Assembly: GCA_018907035.1 (NCBI GenBank)
Contig: JACCIC010000170.1
Location: 741,001 to 805,000, forward strand
DNA from: Sycobia sp. Sy_11
Lineage: Eukaryota > Arthropoda > Insecta > Hymenoptera > Epichrysomallidae
Length of the DNA stretch: 64,000 bases
Reading direction: 5' to 3'
A model generated the notes under the pieces. It was not told the origin of the DNA, made no database searches, and saw only the letters and a list, made by a program, of their open reading frames with translations. Made by a program: the position numbers and the translations under genes. Shown here in pieces: positions 1-14,290 of this stretch (the first letter of the stretch is position 1; the number at the start of each line of letters is the position of its first letter).

Positions 1-243
1 CGCGGTATCTTGCACCAACGACGCTAATTTTTTCAATTATTGTAAGGGTTCGTGTGGCTGTGAATCAAACTAACTGCGTACAGCGCGGCTCCGGACGGTG
101 CGTCGGCGCAGTTATCGCCTCTCCGCCCTCCCCCCTCCCACAGTCAAAAAGGTAGAACGAAATGAATTATACAAACTTTCGCGGGAGTTCGCGCGAGAAG
201 TCGCGAACTTTCAAAGGGTTGGGGTGAAGGAGCGTATCGAGCG

Positions 244-246
<3 letters not shown>

Positions 247-296
<50 letters not shown>
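247..296. repeat. (GA)n microsatellite
   Basis: This is a pure GA tract of about 50 bp in the 5' part of the window. It accounts for the open frames on both strands here. Confidence 0.95.
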
Positions 297-299
<3 letters not shown>

Positions 300-363
300 T
301 AAAATGGGAAAGCAAAACATTACTTCGCTCGATTGCTCACCGCCTGGCGTAGCCCAGCATACT

Positions 364-368
<5 letters not shown>

Positions 369-424
<56 letters not shown>
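369..424. repeat. (AT)n followed by (GTAT)n microsatellite
   Basis: AT runs from 369 to 412, then three GTAT units follow. Confidence 0.95.
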
Positions 425-2449
425 GATTTTCTTCTTTATTTTTCACTTTAATTGGTCCGTCTCTGCGGTCTGGACGTAAGTACTGGCCAGAGAGGAAGAT
501 ATACCTGGCGCAATTGACGATTATTTGCATTTATGCTAAATCAACTGGCAGCGATACGGAGTGTTCTTTTTCCAAGTTTCCGAAGAACCTTTTTTTTTTT
601 GTCTTCTATATTTGCACGGGGCACTGTAACGCACACGGCCAGACTCGAGACTCGGCGTAATTAAGGCTGGCGCTAGGCAGAGTTGACGCGGAAAAAATAC
701 TTTATCAATATCGTCCAATCTGGAAGTATTGGCAGAATCGAAGTTTTCGAGATCTTTTTATTCCCCCGATGCAATGAAGCGTGCAAATTAATATCAAGTT
801 AGCTTTCACTCCGTTTTTACCTCCGTTTCCATTTCTCGCTGTATTTTCAGGCCTGTTTTTCTTTGAAAGTCCGAAATAATTATAATTCTCTATCCTAATT
901 TCATTTTGACACTACCGCGCGGAAATGAGAAAGCCTTAGAGCCGACTTCGGGGCGTAATGTGATTTTAAACTTACGATATTTGTAGAAGGTTTGAAAACG
1001 AAATTCAAATGGCATGCGTAGAGCAGTCTTTAGCGTAGGCGGTAAAGACACGAGTTTATTTACCATCGTTAAACATTGGACTTTACCCGCCGGGTCAAGG
1101 CTGTTCGATGGCCGGAGCTCGATTCTCTACACACAAATTTTTCGAAGGCAGTTTACAACACAATATTTTCCGACTTTTCGAGGTAGAAAGTAAGATCGTT
1201 AATTTATATTAGAATAAGGAATATCTATTCCGTAAATATGTACATGGTAGTACTGATCTAGGAAACAATATAAATAATTTTTCGCATTGTCTCTACCGCA
1301 GCAAATTCATATATTTTGCAGTTACACTGTTGTTTTAATAATATTTAACACAGATATTTAAAATCAATTATGATTTGGTCTGGTCAGAAACCCGTATATA
1401 ATAAATATATCAAATATGAATCGGACAGGGAATTCTTGTATTTATTCATAATTTTATGGAAATCATAATTTTACAAAAGCATCGTACTTAAATTAATTTA
1501 ATAATATTAATATTTATGTTCAATATAAGAATTATTTATGTTAAATATAATAAATAAAATAATTATCAACGAATTGCACACGACAATATTGTTTAAGTAT
1601 TTAACTTTGAAAACTGTTGTTTTATTACAAGTAAATATTGTCAGAAATTTGGTACAGAATCTTACATTTCTTAAAATATGAAAATAAATATTTTTCTCAA
1701 TTTATATTAATAAATATTAATTCAAAATTTGTTAGATTATAATTATAAAAATTTACAAATGAATTTAAGTAGGCCGCTAAAATGGTAACGTTTCGACCTA
1801 GACGATCTTCATCATTGTAATCGAATTGTCTTTGTTATAGATTAGTGTTTCAAATGCAAATATGTATGTCTGAATGAAAGTGTTTGATTATCAATGAAAT
1901 CAGTATTTAATAAACACTATCAATTTTCTCACATTTTTATAGTAATAAGAAAGAACTTATTGGTTAGTTAGAAATTTTAAAGACCATAAGAATCTGTATC
2001 AAGTTTCCGAGTATCTGTCGTAATTTGCATCCCGTTTTAATTTATCTTCGATTATCTAAAAAATGACATTCGTAACTTTCATATGAAATGAAATATTTTA
2101 TGTAATATAATATAATATATTAAAACTTATTCGACTTCGCGACTCGATGCAAAGTCGACGCAACGGGTCAACGTAGGCGAAAGAACGACATAAAGGGGCG
2201 AGGGCAAAAATTCCATTTTGCGCCCCATGCGATACTCCCGGGGAAAGCTTTCAGACGTATGGCCTCTCTGCCCGCTGTTTGAATGTAACCGACTCACAGC
2301 TCACCGAGGAGGCTTTTGACTATAAACGCAGACCGCAGTGTAAATTTGTCGAGGGAAGCGCACGATGCACTTTGTAATGTTCCCACTGAATTTCGTAATG
2401 CTCCGCGCCCCGCGCGCGCGTCCTCATATTCTTTTTGCTGTGCGAGGTT

Positions 2450-2452
<3 letters not shown>

Positions 2453-2512
<60 letters not shown>
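2453..2512. repeat. (TA)n microsatellite
   Basis: This is a pure TA tract of about 60 bp. Confidence 0.95.
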
Positions 2513-2513
<1 letters not shown>

Positions 2514-3069
2514 CGCGTGATGAATAAAGTTTAGAGAGGCAGTTGACGTTCATAGGCGTAGAATTTCCTTCAAATATTACGGAAATACGATATTCTTGAA
2601 AGCTCTTCCCTCTGATGCACCATGTGCAAAATCTTTGGACTCTAGGACTAAAATGCAATATATATATACACTTAAAAGTATATTATATGAAATATTTAAT
2701 ATGAAATTAAAAACTAATACAGTTGATATTATATATACACTGGCCATTCTTTATTTGTTCTTTATTTTTTTCTTTGATTTCAGGGACACGTAATTTAGTT
2801 CTAGTGATTGAATAATGAAATACACATTTTATTGGCGCTTGTTGCGAGTAGTAACGAATTATATTTAATTAGGTATTACATATTTGTCTAATTAGGTATA
2901 TTATAAATTAAATATTGTTGCGAATAGAAAATTATTAAAAATACGTTTTTTCACAAATACAAATGTTTAATATTTGTATAATAATAATGTCGAACAAATA
3001 ATATTTATCAGAATTGATTTCTTTCGCGCTTTAGTATGAAAATTAATATTAACATTTTGATTTCAGAGT

Positions 3070-4784
3070 TATCTAGACAACTTTAGTATTTATTGCAATC
3101 AGAAACTTACCCACTGCTTTTGTTTTATTCCCAGGTGGCTTTACACTGCCAACGTTAACAATTTGTTCTAAACATTTCATTTCTGTTTTTTAAATTCTGT
3201 CTTCAATCATTTTTCTCGCGGTATAGCTTTGCTTATGACTTTGAGCACCTAACAGTATAATGCTATGATCCGTATGGATTAAAACGAACCCGTTTATACT
3301 GAAATCTGTGAAAACGGCGTTGATGACTTGTTGAAAAACGGCGAGAGAATTACATACCCTAAACGGAACTTTCAGAAATTTATAATGCCAATCGGGTGCT
3401 ATAAAACTCTTTATCTACGTCTATGTATCGCAAATCAATACTTCGTCTCAATTCTTGTTCTCTCGTAAATCAATTCTTGTTTCTCCATTTTTTTAACTAA
3501 TACCAATGACCTTCCGTATTCTGAGTTGGATAGTCTAATAATTCCATCATCTAACCGTTCTTTTATTTTCTTTTGAACTTATTCCTTTTTCTGAAGGAGA
3601 TAATAGTAGTCGTATAAATAATCGTTACGAATGGCACATTTTTTCTTCTAATTTTTTAGACGTGCTCTTTATTGGATCTTATCCTTGCCGATATAAACTT
3701 TATTATTGCTCTCGCTTTTAACGCTTGTATATTTTGGCGCAATGTGATCGAAATTGCTACATTTAAAACACTTCATACCTTTTTTTTAACAACCATTTTC
3801 TACGCACCTGATGCTTAATACCGCAGTTTCAGCAACTTTTATCTGACGTCTCTACGAACCTTGAAAATATTCTTTTTCCCTTCCAGCTTGAGTTGTCTTG
3901 ATTTTGCATTTACCATCTTTTTCAACCGCTCGTATTGAATAAAATTCGGTTTTAAGTCCTTTATAGTTTTTGCCCGTATATCACTGACTTATTCACAGCT
4001 GCATAATATACTGGATAATATACTGGATAAATGCAGGCGTTTCAACATTCGCTTGAGCAAAAATTTCTACAGATGTAGGCATTATTCATCTTCTGCATAC
4101 GGACAATTCTTTGCGAATGGCATGGTTGTCTTCGGCTTCTAAAAATTAACTTTTAAAAGCATATTTTAACTTTTTATTATATAAGTGCGGATTTTCCGCA
4201 CTTTTTGTATCTCACGAATAACTTGGCGGAACCACATAGTATATATCCTGCGACATTTTGCATACAAATTCATCAATCCGATGTATTTTATTGATCATGT
4301 CGTCGACGCTGAATGAATTCAGCTTAGCTTGCAAAACTTTGTATGTCTTTGGCAACGCTTGTCTCCCTCTAGTTCGACCGACCCTATTTTTTTCTGCATC
4401 AGTGTATATGCTATCATCATCTTGGTTGTTTTCACTTTCATCATACTGCATATCATCTTCTTAATCCCCGTGCTATTTTTCAAATGCAAGCGGTGATTTG
4501 AATCTTTCTATCAACTCACATTTGTTTCGACTAATTTTAAGCTTTTTCTGTCTTAATTTATATTTAACTGGTCTGATTGCCATCTTTACTATTCTTTTAT
4601 GTGCTTTGCCATGGAAGTGTACTCGGGTTTTACCGTCGTTCAGCATCTCTGGACTTAATCGTCTTTCGTCTTACTTCTTGACAACTTACTACAAGCCTTC
4701 CCGGAGTAAAGCCTTAAAATTCCTTTTCTTGTTTTATATTTAATTAACAAGCTTAATTATTGCATCCCGGCTGACCTCCCAAAA
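3070..4784 (-). mobile_element. Decayed Ty3/Gypsy LTR retrotransposon body, antisense to Fas1
   Basis: Read on the minus strand from about 4740 down to 3070, the sequence keeps pieces of a Ty3/Gypsy polyprotein broken by stops and frameshifts. From 4740 to 4210 there is a charged Gag-like stretch; one open piece is 4451-4212. Around 3775-3728 there is a CCHC zinc knuckle (CFKCSNFDHIAPKY) whose last Cys is Tyr. From about 3580 to 3090 there are reverse transcriptase blocks: RLDDGIIRLSNSEYGRS, LVLVKK, AVFQQVINAVFTDFS, NGFVLIHTDHSIILLG (the catalytic YxDD position reads HTDH) and the later VKPPGNKTKAVGKFLIAIN. There is no room for a protease between the knuckle and the RT, so that part is deleted. 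RNase H and integrase are missing on the left. The element is dead. Confidence 0.8.
4764..4781 (-). other. Putative primer-binding site of the Gypsy element
   Basis: The minus strand reads TGGGAGGTCAGCCGGGAT, three bases from the LTR edge. Its complement ends in CCA like a tRNA 3' end and contains a CCCGG that could be a T-stem. I could not assign the tRNA. Confidence 0.4.
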
Positions 4785-5049
4785 TGTAGAATGTAGAATG
4801 AAAATGAACCATGACTTAATTAATAAAACAAAATTTATTAAACAAGTAGACGAATGGTATATATCAAATTTAAACAGATCTTACGTCAGCAATCGCCTTT
4901 GACAAACTGACTTCTTATACACTGAAGGAAACGTAATCCGATTTTGCTCGCATACCTGAACTCTAGTACTTGTTAAAGATTTTCTAATCTAGCCAGATAA
5001 TAGCCGCACCAAGTACCATAAAGTAATAAACTAAATTGTTCCATCAACA
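4785..5049 (-). repeat. 5' LTR of the decayed Ty3/Gypsy element
   Basis: This is a 265-bp stretch bounded on the + strand by TGTAGA and CAACA, so it has TG...CA ends. On the minus strand it starts TGTTGATGG, has a TATAAG box at about 4918 followed by an Inr-like TCAGTT, and an AATAAA near 4830 before the end. Just inside the element (minus strand from 4781) TGGGAGGTCAGCCGGGAT looks like a tRNA primer-binding site, three bases from the LTR edge. A second TGTAG at 4792 makes the exact border uncertain. I found no partner LTR to the left. Confidence 0.65.
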
Positions 5050-6660
<1,611 letters not shown>

Positions 6661-9600
6661 TGCATGAAAATACTGCTATTGTAATGCGTTAATTAAAGCC
6701 ACTTTTATGGAAAATGTTGAAAATGAAATTAATGATTAGAGATGTTATATCAAATATTGTTAAAAGTATGATGAACAAAACTGAGCCTTCTATAACAGAC
6801 CTTTTAAAAGATGTCAATAACTGTCAGACTGAGCAATTCTTGTAATTGATGAAGCTGTACACTAAATAATTCAAACTGATTCAAAATTCACAGATCACGA
6901 CAATATTCCCCCTCTGTACATTAATATACTGGCAGCAGAGGAAAATCTTCTCTTGGACAAACTAATTCGAAGAAACAATAAGACACATCCAAATTCTTCA
7001 AATCTAATCACATTTACTTACAGATCTTCGTGTTATCTATGTACAATACGATATTCGCACAATTAGCCTGTCCACCAGTCAGCATTCCGAATCTGTTATG
7101 TGTGAACTTTCTGTGACTATATAAATATATATCCGTTCCGCACATTTATCTGCAATTGCACCATTAGCGCGGCCGTTTGTCTCTGTATTGTACGAAACAC
7201 GAAACAATGGGATTATATAATACGGATAACATAGTCGAGGAGGAGAAACAACATACGCTTGGACTTGTAGAACAACGACGACATTCTGGAATGCTCACAT
7301 CCGATCCACGCTTCTGCCTGCCTTCTTTTCGGCAGAGATCTTTTTGGAACTATAATCTTTTTGCCACTATCTTTTTTTTTATGCCAATTACACGTTCTGC
7401 ATTAAGGAGCGCAAGTATAAAAAGATCTGCTGCTAAAATGCTAGGGAATATATAAATGAGTGAACTTATATAAATATCTACATAATGTTTCGTGTCTTCA
7501 GCACCATTTAGCCTACTGTCTGCACCTTTTGAGCCTTGTGACTATGGAAAGCTACGACGAATGGATCGAAGTGAACCTCGAAAAATATGCATTATACAGG
7601 CTTGCCTTCTTATCCTATTCTTTGTCTACCTATACATCTGTATGATTATCTGTCTCACAAGTTTTATCATATGCACAATTTTTTTTTATATATATTTTTT
7701 GTAACATTGTCGCTTTTAACTTTCATGAGTACGGCTATTTCGACATTTTTCTTATAATATCGTAAAAGAACGAGAACACCATAAAGAGTTCTCCATTCGG
7801 ATTGAGAGATTAAGATTGCAAATTTTTTCTGTTCTGCGGTAATTTAAATCTTTATATACATGGACAAATATAATTTCTATCATATAGATGTAATACAGAG
7901 TCAGATAATTAAATCATAATCTCTCAGTCAACCTTAGGAACCTACTAATGACATTATTTCAGCTCTATCATGTCTGCACTCAGTTTACTTTAATGATAAT
8001 GCGGAAGGAGCAGATACCATCTGAAAAAATATATCCGAAACTTTGTCTAGAAAAAAGGGAGTTCAAATGTCATGTGTACCTATATATAGTCTAACTTTGT
8101 TGTCTAAAAGAGCACAAAAAGGATGTGTTCCATCGTTCCCTCGCACCGCTTTACTGTGCTGTATTTATTGTGATCAGCATCTATACAATCATCAAAGTTA
8201 CACACCTGCGAGAACCGACTGGAAATGACACATTGAATTGAAATAAATTTTTAGCCCTTGGATCTTCCATCTTCGAATCGAATAATTTTAATAATATTGA
8301 AATAATTCAAACAGTTTTAAAAATTTTAATATATAATTGATGAATTCTTCAAGAACTTCATGGGTATAAAATTTTATTTGAATTTTCCAATATGTTTCCC
8401 TGACTCCAATATTGCCGTGAATATACATCTTATTTTATTTCAGCAAATAATTTTCTATTTTTTTGTCTATTCCTTCATAACCCGTGTCACCTTATGTCTT
8501 TAATATCAATCCTACCTTGTTTGCGTCATATTCGCCTTTCATTATATTTTTTAGCGTTTACACAACAGACTACAACGAAACTGCCTGCGAAATTAATTCG
8601 ATGATAAGATACTCAGAAGCAACAGAGTAACATAAGAAAGTAAAACAAAAATTAATAACAAGGTTGCCCAGATTAAAAACAAGCACACTTTGTTTCTTAT
8701 TTTCCTTCATTCCTTTCTTCATTCATCGAAAAAGTAAGAAAATGTGTAAATGCAAGCTTGTAAAGAAGGCGAAAAAAAATCGGAAAGTTGTACGTCTATG
8801 TCTGGAACAGTTATTTCTATTTTCTGGATATTGATATATAATCTTTTGTTTCGTTCTTTGCTAACCTACATTTGGCTTTTTAGACTTTCAAGTCTGTAAT
8901 AAAACCTTCTCTTTTAATTTTCTCTTCTTTTTTATATATTCACTCCGATTACATACAAAACGTCAAAAGACAGTTCTACATTCTAACATAACACTTTACA
9001 TGTATGCGTACAAAGTACTGACGAGCTAATATTTAATTGTTCGTTTAATAAGCAAGTAGAGTAATATTGTACTCTCGGATATACGAATGGCAATGCAAGT
9101 AATACTCCTCCCTAATTTAATCTATGAAGTAATGTAACAACATTTAAATCATATTTTGATGTAGTAATATATTTTATTAAAGTAGACAATTTGAAAGTAC
9201 CAATCGTATGTAGTGAATGTAATGAAATATCTAATTATAATGAAAGATCTGCGGCGAATTGCAATTTGAAACAATGTTGAATTGAATAATTTAATGTTTG
9301 TACGTACCGAATTCATTATATGAACGTAGCGCAAGAAATATTAAAATAATTGCGTTCTGACTAATTTCAATAATGAAAACAATGTAGAGATGTAATCTTA
9401 TTAACATATAAACTATCAGTAACAAGGAATTTAAAAAATTATCTTTAATATAGTTTTTACCGAGATCTGTCCTTAAACAAAAATTAATATCAAACTTCGA
9501 ATATAATCTGCAGCATAGAGCTTTTTCTAACAGAATCCACGAAGTGTTTCAGTACATTTTCTCCAATCGCGCTTCAAAAGGCGCGCACTGGACTAAGACA

Positions 9601-12240
9601 CTCCAGAGTCCGCAACCTCTGTGAAATATCTTCAATCATTATCGAAAATTTTTTGACTGATGAAGAAGAAAAGTACAGCAGCTAATCATTACTTTTCAAT
9701 TATAATATTTTCATTTAAAGCGGGATGTTTAAAAGAGAAGTTTCACGTAATATATCTCATATTCTAGTCTAGTCACTGATAGCATGGGAAGTACTTCAAT
9801 ACTTATGAAATGTTATTAAATTATCATATATTATTTTATATTATTAATTATGAGATATTATTATAGAATAGTATTATTAATATATTAAACGTTATCTGCT
9901 GCCAGACTAGATAATAACTTACAGTGAATCTTTTAAATCTGAAGTTTCTTTTACATTTTTTATTGATGCATTATGTAAAAGAGAGAATAATTAATGCAAA
10001 CTATTCTGTCAAGAGTCAGCTGTAATTTTTTATTTACTTCTAAAGTTTTTCAATCATATTAGTTAAATATAAAATGTTCTTTTTTACGTGCTCCGTAAGC
10101 CTTTGTTATGGCATCGTTACTTTCTTCTTATTTTATCAATTATTAACTAAGGTTCAAAAATTAAGGCTACATCTCACAGTAGAAAACCATCTTTGTTTTT
10201 AATGCCCCACCTAGCTGATATTTTATTGTAGAAAGTAATTGACGAAGGAATACTACACCGCTGTATATGAACTTTTTATTTCGTTATTTCCTCGTTCTTC
10301 ATCTTCGTCACTTTGCTACATAGTCGCTGACCTGCAGCACGACGTAGCCGCGAATCCCCTTGAGGGCGGAAACAATGAAGAAACGTCGGTGCTGCTTTTA
10401 AAGGGCACGGATACGTTTCATAGTACATCTCACTTTAAAGTATCTTTCTTGAATAATTTAACCTCATAATATCGATCGACGGTAATTCCGTTTGCATTTG
10501 TAAAATTTTCTTCTAGAACGACGCCTTGCTAAATAGACTGCGGAAGCAAGCTCGTTATTTTCCGAATCAGTAGTTGAGAAATCAGCGATACCCGCATTGA
10601 ATGCTATGGGCGCATTATTTCCTCTCGTTTGCTGCCAAGGCAGTAGATTCGAAAATCCGCATATCGATTTAATTGAATTGTTATTGATCCTTCGGCCGCA
10701 AATATTGACGCTTGAATTGGAAAAAAAATTCCAGTCGATTGTTTGACTTCCAGCGTCTGCGTTTTAATTTTGATTGTTCAGATGAAGTATTCAATCTTTA
10801 ATTTATACCTATCGATTGACTTTTGAATAACTAATAATCAGATTTGACTTTTTTCGAGAACTGTAAATACAACAAAGTTTTTCACATGCTTGAAAAAATT
10901 GACAAATTCTGGATCGCAACATGGAATTCGGGTTATTGGATAAATTATAGAAAAAATTGAATTTTAAAAATTCGATCTTAGTTTAACAAATCAACGGAAA
11001 AAATTTACCACAAACACGAAGCGCATAGTTACAGCAAATGCTTCATACCTCAAAAATAATTCTGTGCCTTCTTTATCGATTGCCCCGAGGCTCTTTACTC
11101 TCAGACTCTCGTCAGAATTTTCATAATTAACATAGTGAGGCACGCCTACGCGCAGAGATTCTTACTAAGAATTTCTCCAAGGAATGTTTCTAGAAGCCCT
11201 GGGACAACAAAATCGACTCCCGACGTCTCGTATTTTTTCAGAGAGTTTTTAACGAGACTGCGGCTCTCAATTGCGGAGAGAGAGGGGGTGAGTATTCCGA
11301 GGCGCCATTGTAAAAGATTCTCGAAGCTTTTTTTTCGTCGGCCGGGCAGATTTTATTCTTGTCTTTATGCGACGCTTCTCCAATCTAGCATTATCGCTCG
11401 GTTCTCCTGCTTGAACATGTACAGCGTGTGCTTTTCGTGACTTTTTTTTTCAGGGAGCGACTTTTACTTGCCAACAATAATTTTTGGCAGATAACGCTTT
11501 CGAAAAAAGAAAAAATAGGAACAATATTAGAATCGCCTCCACATCCAACTGGAATTAAAAGAATTTCTAATATTTAAATTTGACAGAGCAAGCATTTCAC
11601 TTTTACAGAAGGTACCTTAATTTTCAATGAAGAAAATAAAAACAGCCGTTGTAATTTTCATCTTAGAACTATAATATCCATTTCTGAAATCCAATTCGAT
11701 GCATAGTTATTATTTTATCGATAAGAAATATATCTTTCTCTGTTTACAAAAATACAATGTTGCTATTGTTTTTATCACTGAAATCGCAAATTATCTCGAA
11801 ATAATAATATAACATCGAATTTTTTGTGTGCAAATAAAAAATGTTTACAATGAATATAACAAATGAACTATCTTATCACTATTACAACTAGTAAATTCAG
11901 GGCGCCAAATATTTCAATACCTGGGAAGAAATTTCCCATGATGTAATTTATCGACATGGTCAATTATATATAGGATATTCCTGGATTATAAACGTTCATT
12001 CTTTATCACCAATTAAAAATACCGCGTTGCTTAAAAAAGTTGAATAGGCGAGCGTTGATATAAAAATAGAGCTGAAATTTCATTCACCCAATAATTTATG
12101 TGATAAATTGAATTCATTAATAATGTATTAAATTATTTATAATTCTTCAATAATTGATATAGAAAAATTATCAAAATGAAAAATAATGATAAAATCGGGA
12201 AATTATAAAATAAAAGTTTTTCATAAGAAAAGAGAAGAAA
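6661..12240. other. AT-rich intronic DNA, no recognised gene
   Basis: Scattered short open frames occur, the longest at 7177-7455 and 7492-7704 on the + strand, the latter with a hydrophobic C-terminal half. I recognise none of them. About 6900-7160 has a TATATAAATA stretch before a GC-rich patch that could be remnant LTR-like sequence, but this is weak. The rest is AT-rich with nothing recognisable. Confidence 0.4.
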
Positions 12241-13859
12241 AAATTATTTCACGCACGCGTATACCTTAAGGATCACGAGGGAGTGCGGAAAATCCGTCTC
12301 GCGCAGCTTCGCCTCTGTATTAGTGTGTGTATGTAATAATATAGCGAGGTGAACGTTCGAATAGATGGGGAATTTTTTTCCGCGCCTCCCGGAAACTATA
12401 CCGCGCTGGAGAAAAAGAATATTCCTCGATCCAGGGAGTCTCTAGGGCGAGTTCTTGCTTCTTCTCTTTTCCCCCTGTGCCCTTCTTCATCGCTTTTTCT
12501 GTTTCTCTTTCAGTCGATTCAAAAGAGAGAGGTAGACGGAGAGAGAGCAAAAGAGAGCTGCGCGCGATTTCAAGAACAAAAAAACGACGAGAGGCGGGAG
12601 ACGAACGACGATCTAAGATTCGGTAGGAATATGCAGGAGGTGGAGCGGGGAAGAATTGCAGTCGATTCTTTATGCGGCCTGATTTTTCCGCGCTCCAGAT
12701 ATCCGTCTTTCGTTTCTTGTTCGCGTGCGCTCTTACGGCGAGGTCCGGAGAGGGTGAGTCGAGGGTCGAATTCCCTTCCCTCGTCGGTTTTGATTTGTGA
12801 GAAATCGGGTTGAGACGCGGGAAATTTTTGGTATATTTTGGGAGATTAAGCGGTGGTTCGATTTTTTGCTATATACCATTTTTCGATAGTGGTATATATT
12901 TATGACAAGACATTGCTTTAAAATAAGGGAATAATATTAGCCAGAAATCTTAGTTATCGCACTAACGGGTATGATTAAAAACTGATTTTTCAGCCACGCT
13001 TTAAAGATGATCAAATCTTTTGCAAAATTTTTACTAATATCGATAAATTGTTGAAGACTGCTAGTTCAAAAATTCAATCTAAGTAAAATGTGTAAAGATT
13101 GAGGAAAGAGTATACAGAAACAAAGCCAGGAAAAAAGTTATTAATTTTAATGGATTTAAAATATTTCTATATTAGCATTATTCATAACTAGTCTTTATTT
13201 ATTATGTACATATAATTGCATAATTCAATTACTGGTTCAACCCAAGGAAAATTTAAATGATTAATTTAAACCCGAATTTTAGTTCCGATATTGTATTTAA
13301 TTCATTAAACTTCTATTTAAATTCGTCAAACATGATTAAAATTACAGTTCAGAGTAGGTACAATGTACGCATAAATTCTTAAATACATTTATATAAATTA
13401 TGCAACAAATTCAATTATCAGAATGCAATAAGATATCTATATTGAGCCATGTGTATGATACTATTTTGGTTAATATCCAAAATTGAATTAATTTGGTAAT
13501 AGTATCGCAAAAAATATATAATTACTATATTTTCGAAGTTTAACAAGAAAGTTTATTACTCGATTAAAATTTATTATCCAAATGAATTTAATTACTCCAG
13601 ATTCGTTCATTTCAATTATTTTAAAGAACAGGAACGATAAAATTCAGTATTGTGAAAGTAAAGAGTTGGTGTCTAAATCATCTGAAAATTTTAAAGTATT
13701 TATTGAACAATAAAGTGCGAGGGTGAATTGATGAGTCAGCGAAACGATCCATTTTTAATAACTTATTAAAGTCATATTAAAATCATATTACGAATGAAAT
13801 ATTTTATTTGTTAAGCCACAGGCGCCACAGCTTTATTAAATATTAGCATGTCTAAAAGG
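12240..13859. other. Purine/pyrimidine-rich island followed by AT-rich intron
   Basis: About 12240-12820 is GC-richer, with long alternating purine and pyrimidine tracts that keep both strands open; no protein family is recognisable in either. The rest, to 13859, is AT-rich with nothing recognised. Confidence 0.35.
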
Positions 13860-14290
13860 AAATCAGAGCGAAGCTATTGCGTTATTTAGAATAAGCGAGA
13901 GGGCGTCTAAATCAGCAAATTAATCCCATCCCCGCCATCGATTTCACTCGTACGGATGTAAAGGTGCCTTTATGAAAAGCGTAGCTGCAGCCGCGGTTCC
14001 CCCGTTTCCACACTCAATTAATAACTGACTCTAATGAATTAATGTAATTCGTGATGGTACCGAACTGACACTCTCCCATCCCTCCCTGTCTATTTAAAGA
14101 TCTTTTTTGCATTCGCCGCAGCGCGAATTGTCGTGTTATAATTAAAAAGCCTCCTTTACCGTAATGTCGAATTAAATTATCGGCTCGCCAACGGTCACCA
14201 TTAGTTCTTAACCTGTCGTCATTCTTCGATTTTCCGGGCTTTAACTCCTGTCTTTGTTTACTATTTCTGGCTGAAATTCATTAATTAAGG
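13860..14290. promoter_or_regulatory. Candidate intronic cis-regulatory block
   Basis: This is a mixed-composition block in an AT-rich intron with a dense set of transcription-factor-like words: TAATCCC (K50 homeodomain type) at 13921-13927, ATTAAT and AATTAATG near 14014 and 14038, TGTTTAC (forkhead type) at 14255-14261 and TTAATTAA at 14281-14288. There is no open frame of note. Function is inferred from composition only. Confidence 0.3.

Larger units (their letters stand above)
1..3069. other. AT-rich non-coding DNA, presumed Fas1 intron
   Basis: I see no gene here. There are three large microsatellites (247-296, 369-412, 2453-2512), and a somewhat GC-richer stretch at 2140-2440. Open frames in this stretch come from the microsatellites and have no recognisable protein. 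It is presumed to be intron because the gene's earlier exons must lie further left. Confidence 0.5.

Noticed and set aside
144..530. Minus-strand frame of 128 codons
   Set aside because: It is made of translated (AT)n and (CT)n repeats.
7492..7704. 70-codon frame with a hydrophobic C-terminal stretch, considered as a membrane protein
   Set aside because: The hydrophobicity comes from T-rich codons; no start context, family match or neighbours support it.
12765..12785. GGGTCGAATTCCC, considered as a tRNA B box
   Set aside because: There is no A box, acceptor stem or cloverleaf around it; no tRNA is supported anywhere in the window.
12349..12813. 154-codon + strand frame
   Set aside because: It has purine/pyrimidine-biased composition, an equally open opposite strand and no family resemblance.
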